Assembly (NCBI GenBank): GCA_028751875.1
Contig: CM054143.1
Coordinates: 65,092,754 to 65,156,753 of the forward strand
Source of the DNA: Rapana venosa
Taxonomy: Eukaryota > Mollusca > Gastropoda > Neogastropoda > Muricidae
Length of the DNA: 64,000 bases
Direction of reading: 5' to 3'
Shown: piece by piece, positions 39,601 to 51,700 of the stretch
Layout of the letters: each line of letters begins with the position of its first letter
How positions within the stretch are numbered: the stretch's first letter is position 1
Notes under the pieces: generated by a model
Database searches by the model: none
The model's input: the letters and a program-made list of their open reading frames with translations, nothing else
What the model was told of the DNA's origin: nothing
Position numbers and translations under genes: made by a program

Positions 39601-42600
39601 GAACTGTTTAGTGTCTATTGGTACATGATTTAGGAAGCATGAAAAAATTGGGAAGATGTTATGGACAGGTATTTTGTGGGTTTAAATCTAGGATGTCAAA
39701 TTGGTTTAAGTTTGTTTTGAAGTAGGTTTGGGGACCCAAAACGTTATGGGTTTTTTTGTTGGAATCTTTTAGGTTTTTTGTTTAAACTTTTTTTGTTTGG
39801 AGTTTGCTAAATTGTTTTGGTGTAAGTTTCTGAAGTGGTTTGTTTATTTCTCAAAGGAGAATTGATTTTTCCAGCATGTTATTTGGAATACTGGTTCCTT
39901 GCTCATCGATTTTCAGAGGATGGGAATGAGGACATTGGCATTTTTTAAAAGGCTTGGTTTTGTTTTTTAGGTGAATGGAATTTCGTGTCCCGGTTCCTTT
40001 GGTTCTCCCTCTTGGAATTTTTTGCGATGTGGATAGGGCTTTGCGCACTATAATGTTTGTTTTAAATAAAACCCTCTTTTTCTACCCCCATTTTAGAAAG
40101 AATTTTCAATTGGGTTACTTCATGATTTGCTTTAAATTAGGTTTCTTTTTTACTTAGCTTAGATCCGGTGTGTTTGGAAAATTTTCAAAAGTTTGTTTAA
40201 AATGGTGGTTTGGCTGGGAGACCAATTTCACCGGCCGGTTTTACTGTACACAATTTCATGTTAATGCAAAACATTGCTTGTAGCTGAAAATCAAGGGGTG
40301 TGATGGTTGCTCTCCCTTATTCCCCAAATGTCGGTATTTGAAAACTAGTGTCAGCTTTGTCAGTACGTGGACTTTATTCATGGTTTAGTCTTGTTGTAGC
40401 TCTGTGTTTGTGAACGTCTGTTTTTCCCTTCAGGCTTGATTAAGGCTTGGTCTTATCAACATGGGCTCTTTTTTGTTGATAGCATCCCCAATTTCCTTTA
40501 TTACTCTCTTATTCTATTGAACAGCAGTTTTTTGTTATGTAAGGAGCTTTCTTGGTTTATTTAAAATTTTTGTTGTTTATGTTGTTTAAAAATTGTGGTT
40601 AGGAAATTTTTTTAGTCTAGTTTAAAGATTCAGGTCAGTGGTACGACCTGAAACCAACTAACAGGGTGTCATGCATTTTAAATCTTTTCCTTGCTCAAGG
40701 CAACTTATTCTTAGATATGGTTGTGTCTCCTGACAGAATATTAAGTGACATAAAATTTTCTTCATCTGCTTGAGTTTAAATGAAATTTATTTATTTGAAC
40801 ATGTTGGTTGCTTAAAGAAAGAATTAAGGAAAAAGTAAAATGAATTTGATAAGTTTAAATTCCCAATTTGTGTGGGATTGCCCCAATTTTGTATTGTTTG
40901 AATATTGTATGTTAAATGAAGTGTGTGAAAAGTCGTTTACACTGTATTGGCCTAGATGTCATAGACTTTTTACTTTTTTTTTGTTTGGAAAATTTCTTCC
41001 TGTTGGTGTTCATGTGAAATGGAATTTAATAGAAGTATTTTGATTGGTATCATGTAGAGTAAGTTTGTAATTACTGATCAAAAAATGTGGTTTGGTAACA
41101 GGACTATTGGAAGAAGCCATATAACAAGTTTGAATTGGTTGAGTTGACTGTAAAGGGGGAAAGGTGAAACTTGCTCGTTAGACGAATGAAGTATTGCACT
41201 TGGGGCCTTCTGGCCCCGTGGAATGTCATCTAAAGTTAGGAGTTTGTTATATGTTAGTGTTAGGTGTATGGTTTGTAAATTGGTTGTCAAAAGCGGTTAA
41301 TTGTTAAAAGGGTTGTGTGTCATAGATTGCCGACTTTCCTTCATCTCTCAAATTCTCCTCTCTCTCTCTCTTGGTCTCCATATCATGGGATAAATTTGGG
41401 ATATGTTTGAAGGTCTAGTGAGACTACCTTTTGGAATTATTAGGTAATGTTTGAAGAGATTAGGGAAAATTTCCTATTAATTTTGATCTGATTTACAACT
41501 GTTAATTTTCTATTGGTCCCTGGTAATTAAAATTTTTTTTTGTATGAGTGAAAAAATGGAACGGTTCTTAATTCCAGACGTAATGTTGGATTTCTGTTGG
41601 TGCTTTTTGTACCGGAAATATGATAGAGTAGTTAGATGTTATATTGTCGCGGGTTAGTTTCCCCCCCTTTGGTTTTCACAAAATCTTAAAGTGTTACCAT
41701 AACACCCCTGGTGCCTCCATCTTGGTTATGTGGAATGCCATGTCAAATAACCCGATTAGCGTGGGATCACCTCCAAAAAGTACACTACATTTACTGCAAA
41801 TTTTTCTGCATGCACTGCTAATAAAATCAATTTACATACACTACATAACACTATATCAACACGTACTTCCTCATACATAACTACTACATAAACTCTGATT
41901 TTTTTATATGAATTTCCAGCACAGTATGGAAATTTTTGTACTTTTATTCTTTTAGCCATGTTATGATTATAGGAAGGATCTCAGAATAAAGGGATTTAAA
42001 AATTATTTTTTTCAATGAGTTTTGAAATATATTAATAGGTTGTACCAAATATCCGTTTTTGCCAGCACAGTGCTCACTGGAAATCATCCCGTACAAGAGG
42101 AACAGTAATCGTTAAATGGTTCAAATTAAATTTAACACAGATTTTCAAGGTTTTTGTCCCCAGGGGTAATTTCAAAAACTGTTTCAAGGGGGGGGTTGTT
42201 TTTTTTACTTGAACAAAAAATGAGCTGTTTCCAGGTTTTGGTTTTTGGAAATTAAGACTTTGTGAAGGGATCTGCAGAGGTGGCTGTTGGATAGATGTCT
42301 AAAACAACTGGGCTGTAACTTTCTGGGGTGCTTTTTTACAGTTTGCCTCAGAGGAAATGGAGGTTTTAAAGACGTTACAATGTACGCTAACATGCAGGAC
42401 AAGGGTTTGCCCCCCCCTTTCATTTGTGGGCCCTTTTCCCCGTTTTGCGAGGAAATCAAAAGAATGTTAACATTCTATAAGGGGAACCCCCCGCCCCACC
42501 ATGCCGTGACATTTGTATACTCTGTAAACACATTGTCCGCCCCGGGATACCCTTGGAAGGATTAGTAGATGTTGGTTACAATGGCGGGATAAAAGGGAAA

Positions 42601-43970
42601 GGTTACAAGTTTGGTGGCTATTTATGATTTTCATGTAAAAATCATTTTCCCAAACCCTATTTCAAGCCCTTTAAATGTCTGCATTTGAACAAAGAGTAGG
42701 CCATTCCGCAGGGAATGGATTCAAAGGGGGCAAAATCATGCTCAACAGATCAGTGTTTAGTTAAACCCATTCCGATAGTCAGAGTGTGGGTACTAGAATG
42801 GTTTGTCTTGTTGTGTGTGTGTATGGTGGGGGGGGGGGGGGGGGAGTGGCTACCTTTATGGTGTGGTTTTTGTGTGCATGGGTGGGGGGGGGGGGTGGGT
42901 TGCTCCAGGCTTTAGTCAGGAGGAAACAAAAACCCTAAAAACCTGCATTTTCATGCAGTTTAGTTAAGATCCACCCGTTTAATTGGGTCAGTGGCATTTA
43001 TAGTTTTAACCGTGGTGCCTGCAGAAATTTTTTTTGGGGGTTTAAGATGTGCTCTTATGCCAAAACAGGGTTTTATTTCTGGGAATCTACTATTTTAACA
43101 GTTTTCAAAATCAGTGGCAAAATGTTAGGGAAAATTTTTGAAGTTCTAGTGAAGGAAACATGAAGCAAATGTTTTATGAAATTATTTCACACCCCCAACC
43201 CCCCCTGTAATCTTTTTGTAGGGTGTATTTGACTTGGTTGATTGGGAACCACAAGACTAGTAAAAAGATAGCGGGGTTCCCCCCCCCCCACCCCCTCCCC
43301 CCCAGGCGGGTTAATGGACCTGACTGGATCAACGGTTTGTCCAGCACCCTGGGGGCCCTCACCAGGCACCCTTCCCCGAAACCAAAATTTGGAGATGAAA
43401 TAACGTTCCGTCTTTCCCATTCAACGAAGAATTCACCCAAGTGTAGAGGGGTTTTGCCCCATGATTAAAATGAAGAGGTCACTGAAGGGAAGATTGGTTG
43501 TTTGTTTCCCTAAAGGCGCTGGGTTTTATGTGGGGGTTTGTTAGGATGTGGATAATTCCATTTTATGGTTGTGTGTTGTGGGTGTTGTGTAGTGTGTTTG
43601 GTGTGCATCATGTGTATGACAGGGGTGTGGTTTGTGTGTTTTCCCTTTTAATTGTTCCCGGGAATTCTAATTCTTTGGCAATCTTTTTTTGTAAGTTGAT
43701 TTTAATTCCCTGGTTTTCCAACAAACAGTTAAATTTTGTTTTGGGTTTTAAATTGTTGATAATTTTTTAAATGGGAAAAAAAGTGGGGTTTTAAATGAGG
43801 TGTTTTGTGTGTCTTGGGTGAGGTTTTTGTATAAGGGAAAGGTTGTAATTTTTTTGGTGTTTTTTTTCGATTTTTTGCCATGTTAAGGGGGGTTTTAAAG
43901 TTCCATTGAAAAATTGTCTAAAGTAAGAAAAGAGCAAAAAGAATTATTATTTTTTTCAGTTTTAAAATTC
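36600..43970. other. Low-quality-like sequence, part 2
   Basis: Same character as 26580-33185. Paired garbled blocks: about 37610-38290 against 40120-40730, sharing gatagcatccc, gaaccaactaacagggtg and cagtacgt(t)g in the same order. G runs at 42828-42844 and C runs at 43280-43303. The region 38380-38830 is less distorted and open for 149 codons, but no family is recognised. A SINE A shred (aaagagtaggccattccgca) lies at about 42690. Confidence 0.7.
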
Positions 43971-43974
43971 GATA

Positions 43975-44275
43975 AAAATGGCAAAGGGCCCCTTTTTCCC
44001 AACTTCCCCCCAAGTCCCCCCTTGGGGGCCCGGGGTGCTCGCCTTGGGGCTTGTCTGGTGGGCAGTGGTGGGTGTGTGGTGGGGTCCCCCCCGGAAAAAA
44101 TTTAAAAAAGGGGGACCTTTTTACACGGCCTTTGGGGGCCCTCTTTTCTACCTGCTTGGTCTATGTTTTTCGGTTTTCGTGGCCTATAAAAAACCGTAGT
44201 TTCCCACGCAAAAACACACCAAAAATGGAGAGGAGCTATATGAAAAGGGCGGGGGGAATTGGTTTGGGGTTAGCA
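43975..44275 (+). CDS. SMPD3: SMPD3-like, possible membrane-anchor exon part, corrupted
   Basis: In one frame PGVLALGLVWWAVVGVWWG and later PLFYLLGLCFSVFVAYKKP are hydrophobic stretches followed by basic residues. This is the order expected before CLLSEFLARIN (two N-terminal membrane segments in SMPD3). Frames break several times and C/G runs abound. Placement rests on position and hydrophobicity only. Confidence 0.35.
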
Positions 44276-47166
44276 AATTGTGCTTGTTGAGCGAGTTTTT
44301 GGCCCGGATCAACAAGGTGTCCCACTCTGGATACAGGGCCAGAGCCATCGGGGAGAGAGTTGTCGTCGATCAGTTTTTCTACACCAAGTCTGCAGGGGAC
44401 GACGCATCCAGTGGCCAGGCGGGGGGAGGAATGACCGCAGAGGGAAGGAGAAGGAGGCGGCCAGTTTTGTTGGAGGGTTGTCCAGTCGATTCCCTCGCCT
44501 GGATGTTCTCTGTCTGCAGGAGGTGTTCGACTGGAACTACAACAAGACGCTGAGAAAGGAACTGCACAAGGTATGGAGGGTTTGGTGTGTGTATGTTCAT
44601 TTTATTTTTCATTTTACATCCATTACATTTTACATCCAATCCCTGTGTGTATGCGGTTTTGTAAAGTTTGTCATTTGTTCCCACTGGCATGCAATGGTCT
44701 ACTCTTCCAAAAAGCAGGACAGGTTTTAACATGTGCGCAAGATGTTATGTGTGTATATATATATACATGTATTTCTGTGTGGTGTGTTGTTGTGTGTGTG
44801 TGTGTGTTTGCTGTGTGTGTGGTGGTTGATGTGTGTGTTGTGTGTTGTGTGTGTGGGGTTGCATGTGTGTTGTGTGTGTGTGTGGGGTGTGTGTGTGTGT
44901 TGTGCCAAGTTTATGCAATGCATACCCCACATTTAAACACTTCTTATTGCAGAATCTGTGCCATAAAATGCTTCAAGAATAAGTACCATTGTAATTATCA
45001 TATTTGTCACTTGGTAGAGCTTAACATCTGCTTGCTTACCAAACACACATTTGTCTGTTTGCCTAGGCATGCATATATGCATACACACACTCACTTACAC
45101 ACATACACACACATACACGTATACACATGCACAACACACACACACTCACTAAACCTGTTTGACAACATTTCAGCTATGCTATCTGTCATTGTTTTCAGCT
45201 ATTGCTCAATTGTTTTGTGTTCAGGTGGTTTTTGTTGTTGTTGGTTTTGGGGTTTTTTGCGCGTCTAAAATAATAATAATAATAATAAATGGAACTTATA
45301 TAGCGCTATATCTTGCAAAGACAAATCAAAGCGCATGCATTCAACCTAATCTTACGCAGTCATGCAATCAATGATAATCAATAGTTTAAACAAAAAGATA
45401 TTTACAAACATAGTGCGCTGCAGACAAAATCTATGAAATAAAATTTCAATAGTCAAATGTTTTTCAAAAGCACACACACACTCACACACATCGTATACTT
45501 TAGCAGGGTGATAGGACATGGGTTAGTGAAGGTGGGATAGCTCTGATATGAAACAGGAGGGGGGAAATTTTAGGTTTGAAGTAAATATAATGATAATAAT
45601 AATAATGTATGGAATTTATACAGCGCTGAATCTTGTAAAGGAACAAATCAATGTGCTTAATATGTCTTGAGGCTGGATTTAAAAGTGTCATAACTAGGTT
45701 TCTGTCGAAGAGAGAGAGGGAGCTCATTCCAGGTCGATAGACCCGAAATAGAGAAAGAGTGGCGGCCAACCATGGACTGGTTGAATCTAGGTATTCGTAG
45801 ACACAAGTATCTGCAGCAGAGCGGAGGAAATGTGAAGGAGTGTACTGGTTAAGACATTCACAGAGGTAGGAGGGTGTTGTTTTGTGGAGACATTTGTAAC
45901 AGAGGGTACTGATCTTATAATTTACTCTCTGTGGCACAGGTAGCCAGAGGAGAGATCGCAAGAGAGGGGTAATGTGCTCAGATTTTTTCTTTCTGAGAAC
46001 TAGTCGAGCTGCGGAGTTTTGTATGCATTGAAGGGAGTGGATAGATGATGCTGGCAGTCCAGCCAAAAGAGAATTGCAATAGTCCAGACATGAAAGAATG
46101 AGAGAAGTGACAAGTTTGGCTGTTGCATCGGTGGACAGGTACTTTTGAATTGCACAAATATGCCGTAATTGATAGTAGCACGACTGACAGGTCTGGGTGA
46201 TGAATTTTTGCATAGTGTGTTGTCGATAACAACGCCTAGATACTTCACAGCAGTGGATAGAGGGACTGATGTATTGCCAAGTTCTATTGAAGCTGTTGTA
46301 ATGGAAGAGAGTTTGTGTTTGGTCCCTACAAGCATGGCTTCAGTTTTATCTGCATTTAGGTGTAATTTGTTCTGTGTCATCCAGTTTTGAATATCTTCAA
46401 AGCAGCGGGCCATATTTGTCAGGAGAGAGGGCAGATTGTCAGGAGTAACACTGCTTTGAATCTGAGAGTCATCTTCGTAAAAATGATGGTTGATTTGATG
46501 ACCGTTTGTTATATGTGACAGTGGGGCAGTGTAAAGAGTGAAAAGAACAGGGCCTAGAACTGATCCCTGTGGGACTCCGCATTCCAGTTTGGCAGGTATT
46601 GATTGAAACTTGTTTACTGCAACTGTCTGGAATTGGTCAGTAAGGTATGAATTAAACCAGGTGAGGGCTGTGCCAGTAACACCGAACATTTTTTGAAGAC
46701 GGGAGAGAAGAATTGAGTGGTCTATAGTATCGAAGGCTGCTGATAAGTGGAGTAGAGTGAGAAGGGATCACTTGATCACTGGATCAAGTTGATGTGAATA
46801 GCCGTTAACCTGAAGATATCACAATAAACCTGTTCTGCCTTTAGTTTAACTACTAAGCTTTGAGCTGTGTCTGTCTCAAAGTCAAAGTCAAAGTCAAACT
46901 TTTATTTTCAGATGGTACATTGAATAACCAGTGCATTTGCTTTTTTTCATGAAGCCATCTATCTAAAGAAAAAAAAAGCGAGAAAAAAAGATAATGTATA
47001 TGCAGACATAGAATAAAAAACCTAATCTATGGTAAACTATACAAATCAAACAAGAAAAGACAATAACATGCATATATGGAATTAAAAACAAAACAAAAAC
47101 CCAGAAAAATATTAAACCATACAATTCAAATAATTCAAAAATCTTGAAAGTGTCTCAGTGTGTGTG

Positions 47167-47244
<78 letters not shown>

Positions 47245-48637
47245 GTGTTTCCCTACATTGTACACGACGTGGGCGTGTGGTCGCTGAAGAGCAACTTCAT
47301 GCTGGTCAACTCTGGGCTGATGGTGGCCAGCCGACACCCCGTGCTGGAGGTGGACTTCAAGTTTTACCCCCACTCTGTCTCCCAGTGTCTCTTCATCAGC
47401 AAAGGACTGCTGATGGTTAAGGTTATTTGTCCATTTATTTTTATTTTATTCTTCTATATCAAGGATAATGGAATAAGCATTTATGTGCTTTTTTTACATC
47501 CAGTCCCCGTGTGTATGCGAATTTATTAATTCTGTCATCTGTTCCCACCGGCACACAATGGCCTACTCTTACGAAAAGCGGGACAGGATTTAACGTGTGT
47601 GCAAGATGTTCTGCATGCGTTCACACATGGGGCCTCGGTTTATAGTCTCATCTGAAGGACTTTGGGGGAAAGTGAAGTCTGCACTGATGTTAACTCCAGA
47701 GGAAAATATTCCCTTGAACGGGAATCGAACCCGGGTCGTCAGATTGCGAACGCAATGTTCTGACCACTAGGCTATCCCGCCCGTGTGACTGTGTGTGTGT
47801 TTGTGTGTGTGCGCGCACGTGGCCATATGTGCGCACAGTGTTGGCTGAGGACTTCAGAGAGTGTGTGTTTGCACTACTCTCTAGCACATCCTCAGCCAAG
47901 TCCGTTGGTCTTGTTTGCTTTAGCTTCCTGCCACTTTAAGTGATGTTGAACGATAGGGTAAAAAGTGATGAGGAAAAGGAGAAAAGAGGGAGGGAAGAAT
48001 GGATACCAATGAGCATGTGTGAATTGGAGAGCTTGCAGAGAAAATGAATCAAGAGAGAGAGAGAAGATGAGAGAGAAGAATGAACGAGAGAGGAATACAG
48101 AATTCTTTATTTCGAAGATAATGAATAAGCACCCATGTGCTTTTTTACATCCAGTCCCCGCCCTTTGAGATACATTATATGATTGTAAAATAAGATCAAC
48201 CCAATACCAATACACTCAATAAAAGGGAAAAAATACCCACACACAACACCCCCCCCCCTTCCCCCCCCCCCAACAAAAACCACCGAAAGAGAGAGAGCAT
48301 GTGTTTGTGTTTGTGTGTGTGTGTGCCTCTTAAGGGGATATTTTCCCCTGGGGTTAACATCAGTGCTGACTCCACTCCCCCAAAATGTCCTTTGGATGAG
48401 ACTATGAACTGAGGTCCCGTGCAGGAATGCATGCACAACATCTTGCACACATGTACAAATATTTGAACAGTCTGAGTTCTTGACAATCTGAGTTCTTGAG
48501 TTCTTAAGTAGTTCTGAAAAAAAAAATCTTCTTCAGCACACTTACTCAAACACATGACACACACACGCACGCACGCACGCATGCACACACGCACACACAC
48601 ACACACCACGCACCACACACACACACACACACACTGT

Positions 48638-48719
<82 letters not shown>

Positions 48720-51700
48720 ATTCATTTTCTCTGCAAGCTCTCCAATTCACACATGCTCATTGGTATCCATTCTTCCCTCCCTCTTTTCTCTTTTTCCTCA
48801 TCCGTTCTTTTCCCTATCGTCCAACATCACTTAAAGTGGAAGGAAGCTAAAGCGAAGAAGAACAATGAACTTGGCTGAGGATGTGCTAGAGAGGAGTGTA
48901 AACACAACACACTCATCTCTGACTGACCAGCTGCCTCATATCTGTCAAGGACCACTGATCGTTAGGATATGTTGGAAACCTTAACAGGTTGGGGTGGTAA
49001 GATATGAATATTATGTCTGTGTGGGTTTCTTTTTCACATTTTGGAGGAGGGGAACATGTTACTTTGTGAACAGGGTAAAGAAATAAAAAAAGGAGGGGAG
49101 AAGGGTCCTAAAATGTCAACCAAGAAAAAAAAAATGGATGAAGAAATTCCATGTGCTGGTGTGTGCAGTTTCTGATTGGGGAAGAGAAAGACAACCGGCG
49201 ACAAGTAGGATATGTCTACACCACTCACCTGCAGGCTTATCAAGGTCAGTGACACTGCGCAACATCGCTGTGTTATCTGTATCATGTGTGTATTAATATG
49301 GTCCATCTGTTATTATCTGTATCATGCGTGTATTAATGTGTTCATCTGTCATTATCTGTATCATGTGTGTATCAATGTGGTTCATCTGGTGTTATCTGTA
49401 TCATGTGTGTATGTGGTCCATCTGTTGTTATCTGTATCATGTGTGTATCAATGTGGTCCATCTGTTGTTATCTGTATCATGTGTGTATTAATGTGGTCCA
49501 TCTGTCGTTATCATGTGTGTATTAATGTGGTCCATCTGTTGTTATCTGTATCATGTGTGTATTAATGTGGTCCATCTGTTGTTATCTGCATCATGTGTGT
49601 ATGTGGTTCATCTGTTGTTATCTGTATCATGTGTGTATTAATGTGGTCCATCTGTTGTTATCTGTATCATGTGTGTATTAATGTGGTTCATCTGTCGTTA
49701 TCTGTATCATGTGTGTATTAATGTGGTCCATCTGTTGTTATCTGTATCATGTGTGTATGTGGTCCATCTGTTGTTATCTGTATCATGTGTGTTAATGTGG
49801 TCCATCTGTTGTTATCTGTATCATGTGTGTATTAATGTGGTCCATCTGTTGTTATCTGTATCATGTGTGTATTAATGTGGTTCATCTGTTGTTATCTGTA
49901 TCATGTGTGTATTAATGTGGTCCATCTGTTGTTATCTGTATCATGTGTGTATTAATGTGGTCCATCTGTTATCTGTATCATGTGTGTATTAATGTGGTCC
50001 ATCTGTTGTTATCTGTATCATGTGTGTATTAATGTGGTCATCTGTTGTTATCTGTATCATGTGTGTATTAATGTGGTCCATCTGTTGTTATCTGTATCAT
50101 GTGTGTATTAATGTGGTCATCTGTGTTATCTGTATCATGTGTGTATGTGGTCATCTGTTGTTATCTGTATCATGTGTGTTATGTGGTCATCTGTGTTATC
50201 TGTATCATGTGTGTTATGTGGTTCCATCTGTCCTTTTTCGTATCATTGTGATTAATGTGGTCCATCGTGTTATCTGTTTGTGTATTAGTATGTTGTTATT
50301 GTACAGATGATGTATAATGTGGTCAATCAATACATATCATGATCATGTGACATGTGGCTGTTGACTGATTGTGTATAGGGCACTGTTTTCTGTATCATCC
50401 TGGTCATAGTGAGGTTCGAATCTTGGTTACGTTCTGTGTGAATGTAAGGTTGCATGTGTTATCTGGGCATCATAAGTGGTATGCTAGGCCTTATATTCTG
50501 TTCATGTGTATATTAATGTTACATCTATCTAAGAGATATCAAGTTTCATTGTCGTAATGTTGTCATGTGTTATAGTGGAATACTAGAATCTGAAACATGT
50601 GCTGTATATATCCAAGTGTGATCGTATCATGGCTGCAAATGGTCATCTATCAGATATCTACATGTGGTGATCCTAGAGTGTTCATCATGATAAATATTTA
50701 AAATAAGGCACCAAATTGTTTTTTGTAATCATGTGTATGGAAGTATCGTGATCGTATCTTGGTATGTGGAATGTTGCAGTATATGAACCATTGTGAAAGG
50801 TAACAGCACTGTATAAGGTCATAAGGGTATCTTTATTTATGTATGTTATACTTGGAAAGTTTGCATAAAAAGCATGACATGAAGTGTTGCCGTTGCCATC
50901 CTTGTCAATCCTTGCCTGCTGGTTTTATGCTGATTGGGTTGAATGGTAGCTGTTGTGTGATTAAGGAGTGGGGAGGGGAGTGTGTTTTCAGTGTGCTAAT
51001 AAGTAACAGCACCGATGTTGTGCAGTGTTTTAGTGCACAGTGTGTGCGTGCTAATTATAAGTATCGTAATGTTGGCAGCGTTTATGTGAATACGGTAAAC
51101 CGAACACGTCCAGCTTATTATCCTAAAGTCGGATGTCGGATACCTGCATGGTTGGCAAAATGGCTGTATATAATACAGTGTTCATGCATTGTGTTGTGTT
51201 ATATTGTTGTCAATAATTATATCTCATGGTGAGGGTAGTATTCTTGCATTGTTGACAATATATCTCAGGGGTGTGGGTAGTGTTCATGCATTGTGTTGTG
51301 TTATATTGTTGTCAATAATTATATCTCATGGTGAGGGTAGTATTCTTGAATTGTTGGCAATATATCTGTGGGTCAGGAAGTGTGTGTGTGTGTGTGTACT
51401 CACAAGTGTGTATATTTAATGTGTGTGTTGGTGAGTGTGTAAGTGTGTGCAGGTGTGTGCATGTGTGTATGTGGGTGTGTGTGCATGCGTGTGTGTGTGC
51501 ACGCGCTCGTGCGTGCATGTATATGTGTGTGTGCATGCGTGTGTGTGTGTGTTGTGTAGCATACATGGGTACACGTATCTGTGCATGGCTGTGTGTGGAT
51601 GAGGGAGAAGGGCAGGCATAATGGAATAGGGAATGCACCAGGTGTATAGCACAGCACCTAGAGCCTTTGGGTGGGTGTTGAACAAATGGATCAGTATCAT

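Noticed and set aside
44573..45268. 231-codon ORF on plus
   Set aside because: Starts in intron sequence after a clear donor and runs through SINE, GT and CA repeats.
47715..47790. Possible true tRNA gene with good A and B boxes
   Set aside because: It is continuous with a SINE A body and many dispersed copies share it; a full cloverleaf with paired acceptor stem is not evident.
48196..48878. ORFs of 80-184 codons rich in Arg/Glu or Leu/Ser
   Set aside because: Translation of the (CT)n/(GA)n run with flanking inverted repeat; no gene.
50843..51232. 129-codon ORF, tested as the missing sphingomyelinase exon
   Set aside because: Contains no CGDFN or similar motif and no suitable splice sites.
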